The notes beneath the pieces were generated by a model, which saw nothing but the letters and a program-made list of their open reading frames with translations, made no database searches and was not told the origin of the DNA. A stretch of DNA of 64,000 nt from Apis mellifera (Eukaryota; Arthropoda; Insecta; Hymenoptera; Apidae). Position numbers and translations under genes: made by a program. Shown here in pieces: positions 37,723 through 45,673 of this stretch (the stretch's first letter is position 1; each line of letters begins with the position of its first letter). Location of the stretch: the NCBI RefSeq assembly GCF_003254395.2, contig NC_037641.1:6935001-6999000 (forward strand). Reading direction: 5' to 3'.

Positions 37723-40700
37723 ACACCGACGCTTAAATCCGTATTAATCGCTTGCTCGAAGGGTTGGCGTGTGCACGCTAATAATCACGTGAGTATCATT
37801 GCCTGCTCCACACGTGTACGTTGCAGGGAGGTCGTGCGTGCGTATAGAAAAAGGTGTGCGTTGCATCGATCGTGTGTGATCTCGGTTTTTATTTCCCTTC
37901 CCCCTCAACCCCTCGCCCCCCCTCTTTTTTTTGTACTTCCACCGCGTTTCCTCGGGATTAACGGAAAACCGAGGCTTCTTTTTCAGGGTATATATATACA
38001 TACATATTAACTGGTTTTCTCTGCTTTCCTCTTCTTGGGTTGACAGTGAATAACGTGTGTGTTGTACAGTTTCCTCGTAAATCCGGCTCGTCTCTCTCTC
38101 TCTCTCTTGAGAAAGAGAGAGAGAGAGAAAGAGCGTGTTCTGAACGACCGCGACTTTTTCAACAGAAATAAATTCTACTTAAGATCGATGAAAGAGTGTT
38201 AGATACAGAAAGTATCTTCTTTTTTTTTTAGAAAAAGAATTTATTTTTCTTTAAGAAAAATATTTTCTTACTTTTTCTTTAAATAAAAAATTTCGCAACA
38301 TTGATCCATCTCACATGATAAATCGTGACAATCTCGTCCAATATATTCATCTTTCGATTAAAATCATCTTTCAGACGTCTCGTGGATTTAATGCACGCGA
38401 GAAACCGTTAGCTCCAGAAAGGGAGCTAAAACTGTTGGACTAGTTTTCCAGTCGTGCTCGTTCAGAATCGCAAATGGCGATGAATTAAATGGCGGAGGAT
38501 AAGGGTTAGAGCGGTTGGTTGTTGAGCAGCGAGGAATTGGCGCAGGGGTGTGAGAGATCGAGAGAAAGAGAGTCGAGGGTTTTCAGGTACTACGGGATTA
38601 GGCGTGGGCCTAGGAGTGCCGGCGGCTCTCCCACCCCCAGGAGCTGGGACTACGATTATGACGACCATGACCACCATGACCACCATGACGTCGATGACGA
38701 CGATGCGTCCAGGAATCGGTAGCGCGCAGTGCCGTCAACCGCCCGCTTACAAAGTTGCCGCCCAGATGGCAAGGTTGCACAGGCTTGGCCGTGCCCACAG
38801 CCACGAGGGTGTTACCTACAGGAACGACCATGAAGATGGTACAAATGAAAAAAACAATCGCTAAAATACAATCTAATCTCTACCAAGTTTTTTTTTTCTC
38901 TCTCTCTCTCTCTAGACGTGTATATACACCTTTTTTTTTCTCTCTCTCTCTCCTCGAATTTATACGTTTAGACATAATTTTTTTCGAGTCCTCGAGACTC
39001 GAGCTCCTCCCCACCACTATCGATAATAATGATGATGATGATGAGAGGGATACCTGGAGTAGTGAATTTCGATAGTGAATCGATAGTTTTAATCGGGTTA
39101 GAAAGAAGAGATGTATAATACATATTCATATTGTTTGATACATATTTATTTGAGATTAATTTCATAATTAGAGAGGAGTTTTATTTTAGATTAGGAGTTT
39201 GATTTCGAGATTATTGGTATGCGTTATGAGTATTATAGTATCGATTATTACGACAGAGGTATGCATAACTTCTTCCTTAAGATTCAATTAGGATGCATAG
39301 GAATGAGTAAGTGTTGATGCAATGGATGGTGAGGATAGAGAGTGAGTTGAATAGTAATTAACGTTTTCTTTGGAGGAATGAGAATTTTAGTAAATATTTG
39401 TACATACGAAGGACTATTCCTCATAAAAATATTAAGTGTGTACATATATAAAATTTTCCTTAAACGAGTAAGTAATTTATATTAAATTACACTTTATTCA
39501 TATTATTTATTCCCAAGTGAGAAAATTATTTAAAATAGTCGTTTAATTTTTTTATCATTTAGATAGATCGATTGGATGAATTATTAGTGAAATTATTATT
39601 TAAGATACTTTTAAATACATCAAAGAAATCAAAATAGTTAGTATATTATCGATAAATGCATCAATCTTATTACTTTTTACAATACATCAAAGAAATCAAA
39701 ATAGTTAGTATATTATCGATAAATGCATCAATCTTATTACTTTTTATTGATGGATTATCAATGCACGGGGAAAAATGTTAATTATAATTATTTTTTTTTG
39801 TTCCACTTTTTTGCCACATTTATTATTTTCAAACATGCGTATCGATGTGTACATCTTTCATTTCGTGCTTTGCTGCGTCGAATGGAATCGTAATTTAAAA
39901 TCGTCATGAAAATTTATGCCAACAATTTTTTTTAAATTATTTCACGATTACCAAATTCGTTCGATAACATTTTTCACCGTGAAGATCGACGAATATCGAC
40001 GAATATCGACGAACTCGATTAATTCTTCATGATCTGCACGGATCGTAGGAATAGAAAGCTCCAACGTAAAATTATCAAACGAAACACGTTTTGCGGAAAT
40101 TTTCTTTCTTTCGATGAATGACTTATGCTAACGAGACACAATACGCCGATCTCTTTCCACCTTTAAGACACTTCTATATCGATCGAGTACAAATGTATGT
40201 ATGGAAATCCACGCACCAAATCGATCGACGATTCCGGAAAAGAATCGTCTTTGTTTGTTGTTCGATGTACTACATGTTTTTCATATATTATCTCTCCTCG
40301 ACGATCGCAGCATACTGTAAATAACGACCCATATACGTATTGTTCCACTTGTACATTTTTAATGCAAATTGCCTGTGTGTGCAAACCATGCATTATCTGT
40401 GTGCATAACTCAAATTTCGTATTCCTTCTCATATATTTTATACATATATTTATATATACATATTTGTCTCTCGATATATTTCAATTTTGGTTTCTTATTT
40501 TTATTTTCATTTTTTTTTTTTTTATTCTTTTTAGCATCATCCAACGTGTTCATTTATGTACAAATAAATACGCATCCTTGGCCAGGAATTTGTTGCATCT
40601 CGAACGAATTATAAATTGTATCGATGTGCTGTTTTATGGCTTGTTACGACCGAAATCGTCCGATTCCCGAAGGATTGCAATTTTATGTTTCACATTTGCA

Positions 40701-41712
40701 TATTGTATAGTCTCGTGTATCATCGTGTCGAGGCATGTGTCGAGCTTGCTTGCGTTCCAATTTTTCTCTCTCTCTCTCTTTTTTTTTTTCTTCTATTTGC
40801 ACGTCATGTCACTCCACGATCCTTTTTTATTCGATTTGATTCTCGTGAATATATATATATGTATACGTGGAGGGATTTAAAATTAATTGAAATTCAAATC
40901 GAAACCGATCGTCACAATTATTTTTTATTGGCTATCATAAAAATTTATTCTAACTAAATTCTACGGAATTTACAGAATATACACGCAGAGTAATTCGTAA
41001 TAGAAATTACGTACCGTTTGTATCCTTTTAAATTTAAATTTAAATTTCCATTTAAGTCTCTCCTCGAATAAATAGCTCTTTTTTACAGATTTATTTACAG
41101 ATAGCTTTTCTACGATAATTTGATAGATGTAATTCTTCCGCTTCTTTTCAAACAAGAACGTCTACTTTGGCGAATATAATTTTTATTTCTGATTCCTGAT
41201 TTTTATTTTCATCCTTTTTCTCTAAAGAGTTTTCTTATGCTAGTATTGAAATTGTAGTTTCTGTACGAAATCTACGTAAGTACGCATCGATAGATTTCAC
41301 GCCGATTTAGATGATATATTTAGTTAGAAAAATAGATGAAGAAATAGAATACTATAGAAAAGTGTGTAGTATAATTCATCCTATAGCTTTAATTCGTAAT
41401 ATTCGTAGTCTTTAGAAAAAACATTCCATCCAAAGTTCAGAAATTACAATTTTTGAAATAATTTATAACTCTCTTTCTATTACACTGAAAAAAAAAAATA
41501 AAATAAATTATAAAATTGAATATAGGAGGTATTACCATTAAAGATTCAGCCAAGGTAGACAAGATCTATAGATCAAGTCGTAGAGTATACTTGCTCTATA
41601 ATAAAAATAAGCTCCAAATAAGAAAAAAAAAAAAAATAAAAAAAATCATCGTTAATCGCAACGTTACGATTTTTCAGACGACGAAGAATCAGCCCAAGTA
41701 TCAGCAGTTTAA
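18930..41712 (+). CDS. Gef26: PDZ-GEF / Rap guanine nucleotide exchange factor (RAPGEF2/6, Gef26/dizzy family), whole gene
   Basis: Catalyses GDP-to-GTP exchange on Rap GTPases at the plasma membrane and cell junctions; this role is known for the family. The coding segments listed separately join without a phase error into about 1410 residues (distal start) or 1345 residues (internal start). Order in the long form: acidic segment with a DVDLSGL motif near 120; degenerate cyclic-nucleotide-binding domain about 191-300; RasGEF-N about 313-425; PDZ about 440-512 with GFGI carboxylate-binding loop; Ras-association about 668-757; catalytic RasGEF about 776-1000 with NFNSMFAIVSGL and DLTFIHLGND; low-complexity tail; C-terminal VSAV. 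Vertebrate relatives are about 1500-1600 residues with the same order. The upstream nucleotide-binding domain of the long vertebrate isoforms was not found. The gene spans about 23 kb: the core is compact, and the 5' and tail introns are long. Family assignment is very secure; orthology to Gef26 rather than a paralog is inferred. Confidence 0.95.
23302..23321. repeat. Perfect 20-base palindrome
   Basis: CCTCCTCGTC immediately followed by its reverse complement GACGAGGAGG, centred on GTCGAC, inside a CpG-rich patch. The flanks AAA and AGGTTT extend the symmetry imperfectly. Confidence 0.95.
25060..25760. other. CpG-rich intronic island upstream of exon 2, possible regulatory region
   Basis: CpG-rich DNA 0.3-1 kb before the 26077 exon. 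It contains donor-like GAGGGGGTGAGAAG at about 25513, so a further non-coding first exon is possible. Frames on both strands have no homology I recognise. Confidence 0.3.
26077..26175 (+). CDS. Gef26: PDZ-GEF N-terminal coding exon, 33 codons
   Basis: The exon is bounded by a pyrimidine-rich TTTGCAG acceptor and an ACG|GTAAAC donor and is exactly 33 codons, phase 0 on both sides. It reads IDYPELHGGRMHRPPHPHPI and then TDHRQVNLVFDDT. The opening IDYPE resembles the end of the first nucleotide-binding domain in long vertebrate RAPGEF2 (MIVVDY). This suggests the exon can also follow upstream exons coding that domain, which I could not find in the window. It joins in phase 0 to the common exon at 30025. 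Confidence 0.75.
26176..28690 (+). other. Intron between the N-terminal exon and the internal promoter
   Basis: AT-rich, non-coding. A moderately CpG-rich patch at about 27770-28170 includes TATAAAT near 28034. No exon is supported. Confidence 0.5.
28691..29145 (+). promoter_or_regulatory. Candidate internal promoter / 5' UTR of the short PDZ-GEF isoform
   Basis: A CpG-rich island inside the long 5' intron, directly before the short first exon. It holds the palindrome GTCACGTGAC at 28792-28801 and an initiator-like TCAGTT just before it. An open frame of 111 codons (28704-29039) spans the island and would act as an upstream ORF if transcribed; I do not call it a gene. An in-frame TAA at 29134 precedes the ATG at 29146, so that ATG is the first possible start in this exon. 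Confidence 0.5.
28792..28801. promoter_or_regulatory. E-box palindrome GTCACGTGAC (internal promoter)
   Basis: This is the second perfect copy of the 10-base E-box seen at 18012. It lies 345 bases before the short-isoform ATG. Other CACGTG cores exist in the window, but I saw only these two with the full 10-base palindrome. Confidence 0.5.
29146..29169 (+). CDS. Gef26: PDZ-GEF alternative first coding exon (8 codons)
   Basis: Encodes MDAFGMYQ and ends at a consensus CAA|GTGAGT donor in phase 0, which matches the TTT TCT start of the exon at 30025. The in-frame stop at 29134-29136 makes this the first ATG. The product would lack the distal N-terminal peptides but keep all recognised domains, about 1345 residues. 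Vertebrate RAPGEF2 likewise has short and long N-terminal isoforms. Confidence 0.75.
29170..30024 (+). other. Intron following the short first exon
   Basis: Starts at the GTGAGT donor at 29170 and ends at the ATACAG acceptor before 30025. AT-rich, no exon seen. An 87-codon frame at 29441-29704 has no homology. Confidence 0.7.
30025..30243 (+). CDS. Gef26: PDZ-GEF common exon 3, Ser-rich and acidic N-terminal region
   Basis: Acceptor TTATACAG, donor GAT|GTAATT, 73 codons, phase 0 at both ends. It encodes a serine-rich stretch (SSHSSDTSSAYSGSDTM) followed by DVDLSGLVESIVDSDEEEDL. The second part closely parallels the [20 protein letters not shown] region of vertebrate RAPGEF2, just before its nucleotide-binding domain. 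This conserved acidic segment anchors the identity and the frame. Confidence 0.93.
30326..30678 (+). CDS. Gef26: PDZ-GEF exon 4, start of the cyclic-nucleotide-binding-like domain
   Basis: Encodes RDPVRECLEKDPMERTEDDI and then a cNMP-binding fold with AVMVFAVVERAG, LNDGEELDSW and DSFGILPTM. In nucleotide-binding members the phosphate-binding cassette reads FGE; here the Glu position is Ile (FGI), as expected of PDZ-GEFs, which are not thought to be classical cAMP sensors. The donor is ACAAA|GTAAGT, and the last codon (Lys) is split with the next exon. Confidence 0.96.
30764..31225 (+). CDS. Gef26: PDZ-GEF exon 5, end of cNMP-like domain and RasGEF-N domain
   Basis: Begins by completing the split Lys and continues CDDCQFVCVTQADYFRI, the last strands of the nucleotide-binding-like domain. 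RasGEF-N then starts near RGHVVIRGTPERL and includes DPTYIEDFLLTHRTF, VARVVLLWVNNHFTDFE and DPAMMEFLEAFE, all near-identical to vertebrate RAPGEF2/6. RasGEF-N stabilises the catalytic domain. Donor CAAAG|GTATAT leaves AG, completed to Arg by the next exon. Confidence 0.96.
31307..31599 (+). CDS. Gef26: PDZ-GEF exon 6, PDZ domain
   Basis: Reads RLLNIACAAKA, the end of RasGEF-N, and then a full PDZ domain. ILGGYERGFGIFISKV holds the carboxylate-binding loop (GFGI), followed by GLKRGDQILEVNGQSF and THLSITVKSN. PDZ domains bind C-terminal peptides; in this family the domain helps localise the exchange factor to junctions. Donor CTTG|GTATGT in phase 1; reading through would hit a stop in the short intron. 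Confidence 0.97.
31674..31977 (+). CDS. Gef26: PDZ-GEF exon 7, linker after the PDZ domain
   Basis: Acceptor TGTTGTAG completes a split Ala codon and continues FKEMLQ, matching FKELL directly after the PDZ domain in vertebrate proteins. The rest is a Ser/Pro-rich linker ending in a basic stretch (GPKKKLQKALIKMNILPK) that corresponds to the NKLKKILDKTRISILPQK segment of RAPGEF2. The donor is ATTAA|GTAAGC. Confidence 0.93.
32101..32332 (+). CDS. Gef26: PDZ-GEF exon 8, linker and start of the Ras-association domain
   Basis: Completes Asn and reads DGVHVDDPLAPPHTPPG, then SNPDLTSLY, equivalent to SSNPDLL in RAPGEF2. The beginning of the Ras-association domain follows (PEHVLKVYKADQTCKYLLI). The exon ends in phase 0 at ACACGAG|GTAGAT. 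The domain binds Ras-family GTPases in the GTP state and gives membrane recruitment and positive feedback in the family. Confidence 0.95.
32402..32706 (+). CDS. Gef26: PDZ-GEF exon 9, Ras-association domain and start of the catalytic domain
   Basis: Starts VVMLALQEFG in phase 0. It continues FSLAEVSVGEGGMIKQRRLP and SSRYYLKTNG (Ras-association), then QLNAVEVAIQLTLQDFSIF, the first helices of the CDC25-homology RasGEF domain. The last Arg codon is split across the TTCAG|GTAAGT donor. Confidence 0.96.
32784..32968 (+). CDS. Gef26: PDZ-GEF exon 10, catalytic RasGEF domain
   Basis: Encodes QIESTEYVDDLFELKSRYG, then REMFWVVTEVCSEHNLVRR and KIIKQFIKIA, the N-terminal half of the RasGEF domain. It corresponds closely to NIEPTEYIDDLF and KIIKHFIKIA of RAPGEF2. 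Donor AGCAA|GTAAGT in phase 1. Confidence 0.96.
33055..33266 (+). CDS. Gef26: PDZ-GEF exon 11, catalytic RasGEF domain core
   Basis: Begins RQCKECKNFNSMFAIVSGLG. The NFNSMFAI motif is part of the Rap-contacting catalytic surface in CDC25 domains. It continues SWEKLPSKYQRLFSDLQEL and DPSRNMSKYR, conserved with RAPGEF2/6. It ends in phase 0 after QPPI at a CCCATA|GTAAGT donor. Confidence 0.97.
33357..33588 (+). CDS. Gef26: PDZ-GEF exon 12, end of the catalytic RasGEF domain
   Basis: Starts IPFYPVVKKDLTFIHLGND, followed by VEGLVNFEKLRMIAKEVRTL, the closing helices of the RasGEF domain. It then leads into a less conserved linker (MLERGGQPPSSAM). Donor ATCAAG|GTAATT in phase 1. Confidence 0.96.
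33651..33962 (+). CDS. Gef26: PDZ-GEF exon 13, post-catalytic basic region
   Basis: After the acceptor ACTAACAG it reads VLQCPGGQTATVKRRKKS and then KKMFEEAQMVRRVKAYLANM, equivalent to [20 protein letters not shown] in RAPGEF2. A second AG (TCCAG at 33661-33665) lies 15 bases further in and keeps the frame, so a form shorter by five residues is possible. I chose the first acceptor because VL aligns with vertebrate VLD. The exon ends in a serine-rich run, phase 1 on both sides. Confidence 0.93.
34035..34352 (+). CDS. Gef26: PDZ-GEF exon 14, Pro/Ser-rich tail
   Basis: Encodes GTKFGAASPQAVRKMLALSD, matching FGINSPQALKKILSLSE of RAPGEF2. A proline- and serine-rich segment follows (PPPLPVPG, SLPPPVDLSAESSSVTSL). 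Phase 1-1, 106 codons. Donor CAGTG|GTAAGT; without splicing the frame stops 8 codons later. Confidence 0.92.
34353..35503 (+). other. Intron 14, no further exon seen
   Basis: AT-rich with a CpG-richer final 250 bases before the acceptor. Short frames only; none joins in phase 1 to both neighbours. Confidence 0.7.
35504..35620 (+). CDS. Gef26: PDZ-GEF exon 15, Ser-rich tail
   Basis: Acceptor GTGCGTAG, donor TGCAAG|GTACGT, phase 1-1, 39 codons. It encodes SVTSSDSGHSTQLDSHSGSS and then PPPPQRRHSAMQ, comparable to the FSDSGHSEISSRSS and RRQRHSVS segments of RAPGEF2. RRHS is a basophilic-kinase type site; phosphorylation is inferred only. Confidence 0.88.
35712..35767 (+). CDS. Gef26: Possible microexon (35712-35726) or alternative terminal exon (35712-35767)
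   Basis: A strong acceptor (GCTCCGTAG) is followed by AC CGT AGT TTA GAA G and then GTAGAA. It can therefore act as a 15-base microexon adding DRSLE, phase 1-1. If that weak donor is not used, the same frame reads DRSLEGRTKERIWSGPTR and stops at TAA 35765-35767. That would give a form truncated before the histidine-rich exon and without the VSAV end. Long T-rich DNA follows. Both readings rest on splice signals and frame only, and neither may be used. Confidence 0.4.
35768..37128 (+). other. Intron with long T tracts
   Basis: Contains many T homopolymers and CT-rich stretches (for example around 35780-35850, 36005-36050, 36520-36550). If the alternative terminal exon at 35712 is used, the first part would be its 3' UTR. 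Confidence 0.6.
37129..37311 (+). CDS. Gef26: PDZ-GEF exon 17, histidine-rich tail exon
   Basis: Acceptor GGTGCAG, donor CTCAAG|GTGAGT, phase 1-1, 61 codons. It reads SVLRGGAPPFPHAVAVLPPL, then Asn-His repeats, 14 consecutive histidines (37224-37265), QHYYD, four more histidines and QPQNPQ. Most of the run uses CAC codons, so length is likely polymorphic. I recall no such tract in vertebrate RAPGEF2/6. It may be an optional exon. Confidence 0.85.
37224..37265 (+). repeat. CAY codon repeat encoding 14 histidines
   Basis: Two CAT, nine CAC, one CAT and two CAC codons in a row, followed by CAA and later CAT/CAC codons. It is a trinucleotide repeat inside coding sequence, purified by occasional CAT interruptions. 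Confidence 0.95.
37312..38586 (+). other. Intron 17, with AT repeat and CT/GA inverted repeat
   Basis: An (AT)n microsatellite lies at 37687-37718. A (TC)n tract at 38091-38107 is followed by a (GA)n tract at 38110-38133, which can pair into a hairpin. No exon is supported. Confidence 0.7.
38587..38838 (+). CDS. Gef26: PDZ-GEF exon 18, Thr-Met repeat and conserved tail motif
   Basis: Acceptor GGTTTTCAG, donor AAGATG|GTACAA, phase 1-1, 84 codons. It begins TTGLGVGLGVPAALPPPGAG, runs through a Thr-Met repeat (38649-38705), and ends PPAYKVAAQMARLHRLGRA plus a His/Asp-rich stretch. The PPAYKVAAQMARL part resembles KPPDYNVALQRSRM near the C-terminus of RAPGEF2, which supports this as a true tail exon. 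The PPPTPPGY motif that precedes it in vertebrates was not seen. Confidence 0.88.
39616..39749. repeat. Near-perfect tandem duplication, 67-base unit
   Basis: TACATCAAAGAAATCAAAAT begins both units (39616 and 39683), and the copies look identical through CTTATTACTTTTTA. Identity implies either a very recent event or an assembly artefact. Confidence 0.93.
39985..40014. repeat. Three tandem copies of a 10-base unit
   Basis: ATCGACGAAT, ATCGACGAAT and ATCGACGAAC in direct succession. Confidence 0.9.
41678..41712 (+). CDS. Gef26: PDZ-GEF terminal coding exon with conserved VSAV C-terminus
   Basis: Acceptor GATTTTTCAG; the phase 1 codon completes to Asp, then DEESAQVSAV and TAA at 41710-41712. 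Vertebrate RAPGEF2 and RAPGEF6 end DEQVSAV, so the acidic-Gln-VSAV end is conserved. VSAV is a class I-like PDZ-binding motif. The exon is only 35 bases and lies 2.8 kb from its neighbour, so automatic prediction could easily miss it. Confidence 0.93.
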
Positions 41713-42580
41713 AATGGTTGACGAGATATGCGAGGAGGACTCATCCCTATTCTTCTTTTCCCACGACCAAGAGGAACATGTTCGTCGTGCCACGTGTTGG
41801 ACGATTCCCTTATCGAAAGGGATCAAAAACGATTCGCGCGAGACGTGCAACCCTCTTTCAATCGGGTTCTCTCGTTTCACGAGGCAAAAAAACTGTCGGA
41901 TCGAGGAATCCGCTCGAAGACCAACGGGGTGCACGCAAGAAATGCAAAAATAAAATCGACGCACACGCACAGTGCTTTCATGCCGGAGAGTTCTCGGCCT
42001 TCGTCAGGCCGGATTTAAAGGAACTCTTTTGGAGAAGAACGCGTTTCGAGGAAGAGGAATGAAGCGCTCGTCTTCCAGAACTAATAATAATAATAAAGAA
42101 AATAAGAAGAAGGAGAAGGAGAAGAGAAAAGGGTGGAAAGAGAAGTTTTTTAGAATCTCGAGCTACGCCCGTTTAGAATTCTACGAGGGCACCAAATATA
42201 TATATAACGAGTATGTAATATCTTGTTCAAAGAGTACTTTGAGGGAAAGCAAAGACGGAGAGAAAAGACATACAGATAATAGGATTATAATATTACGTAT
42301 CAGACTGGATGAGAATTGGTTGGTCCGATACGACGAACGAAAGGTGCCACGTCGAGTTTCACGTAGCGGCTACTCAGAGAGAGAAAGAGAGACTAGGCGC
42401 GAGAAATTTACGGTCATAAGTAATAATTCTCTATAAATGTGTAATAAATCGAGTCCAAAGATGTTATATATACCGCGTAATCGTCGGAGGGAGTACGAGA
42501 ATGACAGCGTGTCCTGTATTATATTACTTTTTAGGCTAATCCCCGAACGCTCCAGAGTAGCTTATAAGTATACGTTTCTT

Positions 42581-42582
<2 letters not shown>

Positions 42583-42626
<44 letters not shown>
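42583..42626. repeat. T homopolymer of 44 bases
   Basis: Uninterrupted run of T in the candidate 3' UTR. Such a length is prone to sequencing and assembly error. Confidence 0.95.
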
Positions 42627-42630
<4 letters not shown>

Positions 42631-45559
42631 ACATAGCGTGTAGCGTTTAATGTAGCGTGTAATACAAGCAAGAGTGATGTGTGTGTCCTTATGGGTTTAT
42701 AATAAGTGCTGCGTGTATGTGAAGACGAGAGATAATAGGAAAAATTCTATATCAAGCCGAATGTATATTCGAAGTTCTTTTATACTTTTCTTTTTATAAT
42801 TTTCTCTTTCGATACATTTCGTCTCTAGGAAAACTCATTTTTTCTTTTTTTTATATATATATATTTCAATTATCACGATTCGACCTATGTGTTTTTATCT
42901 GATTTATTATTATTAATATTATTATTTTTTTTTTAAGAATCATTCACACTCGCTAACGTTTTTAAATAATTTTTTCTTTTCTTTTCTTTTCTTTTCTTTT
43001 CGCTTACTATATAATAACGTAAATTATATTATTTACATGTCCCAAAAGCATAAAAATTTATCGTATCGATGGCGTTTAAGGAAAACTCAATTTTTACGGC
43101 TTCGATGTATGTGTATGTGAAATTTTATCGTTGACGCGATCATAAGTACAAAGTATTTTTCGAGGGACTATAATGAGAAGAACGAACGACGAGTCATTTG
43201 TAATTTGAAATGCGTATTGTAAGAAGAATGTATATCGTTCCTGGGCTTTGGAAATTCTTTTTTTTTTTTTCTTTTTTTTTTTCTAAGTTCTATCCACACG
43301 ATACACGAGTGAACTTATTATGGCTCGTAGTATTTTAATCAGCCTCTAATATATAATATCCAGCGCGAGTGTATGTTAAGACGGGAACGAGAGAAAGAGA
43401 GAAGAATCGATTGTCGGTAAAATTAAAATTATTAAAAGTCGTGCGTTTAATGAGTTTAAAGAGTGGGAGAAAGAGAGAGAGAGAGAGAGAAAGTAAGTAT
43501 GCATGCATGCGCGTTCGAATGAATGAAAGAAAGATAGAGGAAATAAATATAACAACAAGGTATTAAACGTTTCAGGAAGGAAGATTGAGAGGATTATAAT
43601 AATCGATATGCATCGCGTATGCTCAACTTATTTTTACCGAATAACTAATTAATTATTAATCGAAAACGAATTTTAGATCTGCTGTAACTTATATTTCTCG
43701 ACCTTCTCGAATTCGATCTATCGTTATCGAAGAATTAATATTAATTGAGCACCGAAACGCATTTGTCGGTAACTAATATTTTCCGAAATTTTATCAGTAT
43801 CACGGTACTTTTAGTTTTATATTAAAAAAAAAAAAATATATATATATATATTATAAATATATAAATATATAAATATAATATCTATTATATGTATAATCCG
43901 CGCCGTGCGAGAAGAGCGTGTTAAAACGAAAGAGAACGAGCAGACCGACTCTTTCTAGCCTCTGTCCTAAGGAGACAAGATAATATTCTCGAAAGACGAG
44001 AGAATTAATATCGGCTCGTTTCGTCGACAGGCTGCGACGAAATTATAATCAACGATAATTCAGGAAAATTAAAATATATTCACCGTGCGATTTGTACGGA
44101 CGGAATTGTACGACTGAAAATTTCATTCTTTCTCATACTCGAAAATATCAAAGATGAAGAGGAAAAAAAAAAATGACGAACGCGGATTTATTAGGACAGA
44201 GAAGGCCTAAACTTCAAAGGCATCTCCTTTCGCGACGAACGATCTGCCAAAATGCGCGTGGAAAACAACCAGTCTCGAGGATTAACACGGTGCTTCCTCC
44301 CTATCTATCGTATTCTAGCTTCTAAACGCTCGAAGTTCTTAAAAGGAAAAAAAAAAAAAAAGAAAGAAAAGTTTTTTTAAAAAAAAAAAAGGAAAAAAAG
44401 TCTCGAGAGAATTCTTGACAATATTTTTTTCTTAAGATTTTCGAGCGTCTCGTATAATATTGTAATATCGACATTCCAGTCCGTTGTTGCGACCTGTCGA
44501 ATCGTGAATCGTGCCCCGACGCAAATGCTTCCCAAACGCGATAGATTGTTCCGAAATATGTTTAAATATCAATCACTCTATCTATCCTGGAGAATGTAAA
44601 AGGACACCACGGGATAAATCGTCGAACACCGTGCTGATCCTCGCCACGTTCGATCCGCGCGGAAAGATCGCTCCGATTTTCGCGCGGATCCTGCGGCAAT
44701 GGCGACATTTACTGAATATTCATATTAATATCTCTTTGTACATATCCTTTAATGAACTTTTAAATATTATTATTAATTAATCTCGAACGTTCTCGAAGGA
44801 AGTGTTTGGTAAAATAATAAAGCGAGCGTTGTGTCCAGCAGCATTTAAAATATCGATCGAGAGGAAAAAAAGGGTTCTTCGAACGTAGAAAGAAGAAACG
44901 GGCAGGGAAACCGATTTCCTATTTCCGTTCTGTTTTTTCTTTTTTATTCGAAAGTATTGTAAGATATCGATCATCCGTTATCTCGTTTGCGTTTTTTTTT
45001 TTGTTTTTTTTTTTCCTTTTCCAAGACATTTCTGAACGATCTTCCTGTTTCTTTTTTTTTTTTTTTTCTTCGCACCTTTGGCGGTTCAAGGATACGTGGT
45101 CCATTCCATTGGGAGCATTTACTTACCGATTTTCGCGATTCTTAATTCTGATGATTCTGTTTATTTTTAAGAATTCTTCTTAAAAGATCGAAACGAATTA
45201 TTACATTATCTCGCGAAAATTCAATTATGCTAGTCGATACATGAAATTGAAATATTGCTAATATTTACCAATGTAAATTTTATCGCGTAATTTCAAGCGA
45301 ACCTCTAAATATTGAACTTGTTCGTGGTGTATTGAAATGTAAGCTAAAGGCGAAGGAAAAATTCTCGAAAACGAGCGGAATAATCGAATTGCGAAGAGGA
45401 CGGTAAATGGAGGATGATGATTATCAAGTTCGACTAGTCTTGAATTGCCGAAGCTCGATCCTTCCTTTTTATCCCTTAATTATTATTTCGAACGAAACGA
45501 TCCACCTTGTCGTAGAGTTTGTACAATGCGAGCGAGTGTGAGTATGTTTATTGAGAAAA

Positions 45560-45561
<2 letters not shown>

Positions 45562-45618
<57 letters not shown>

Positions 45619-45673
45619 CATATATATATATATATATACATAGAGAAACAGAGAGAGAGAGAGAGAGAGAGAA
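45562..45673. repeat. Compound (TA)n / (GA)n microsatellite
   Basis: Two TA blocks separated by a short ACATACA spacer, then AGAGAAACAG and a GA block. It keeps one frame open as alternating Ile-Tyr codons, which is an artefact. Confidence 0.95.

Larger units (their letters stand above)
38839..41677 (+). other. Intron 18, long and without supported exons
   Basis: Contains CT-rich tracts (38898-38955), a GAT repeat near 39030, a perfect 67-base tandem duplication (39616-39749) and a 10-base triplicate (39985-40014). A 227-codon frame at 40197-40880 is AT/T-rich and has no homology. Confidence 0.65.

Noticed and set aside
40197..40880. 227-codon + strand open frame in intron 18
   Set aside because: T-rich DNA giving Phe/Ile/Ser runs; no homology, and it lies inside the PDZ-GEF intron.
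41516..42436. Several frames of 90-154 codons after the stop codon
   Set aside because: They lie in the 3' UTR or overlap the intron end; the conserved VSAV stop at 41710 shows the real coding end.
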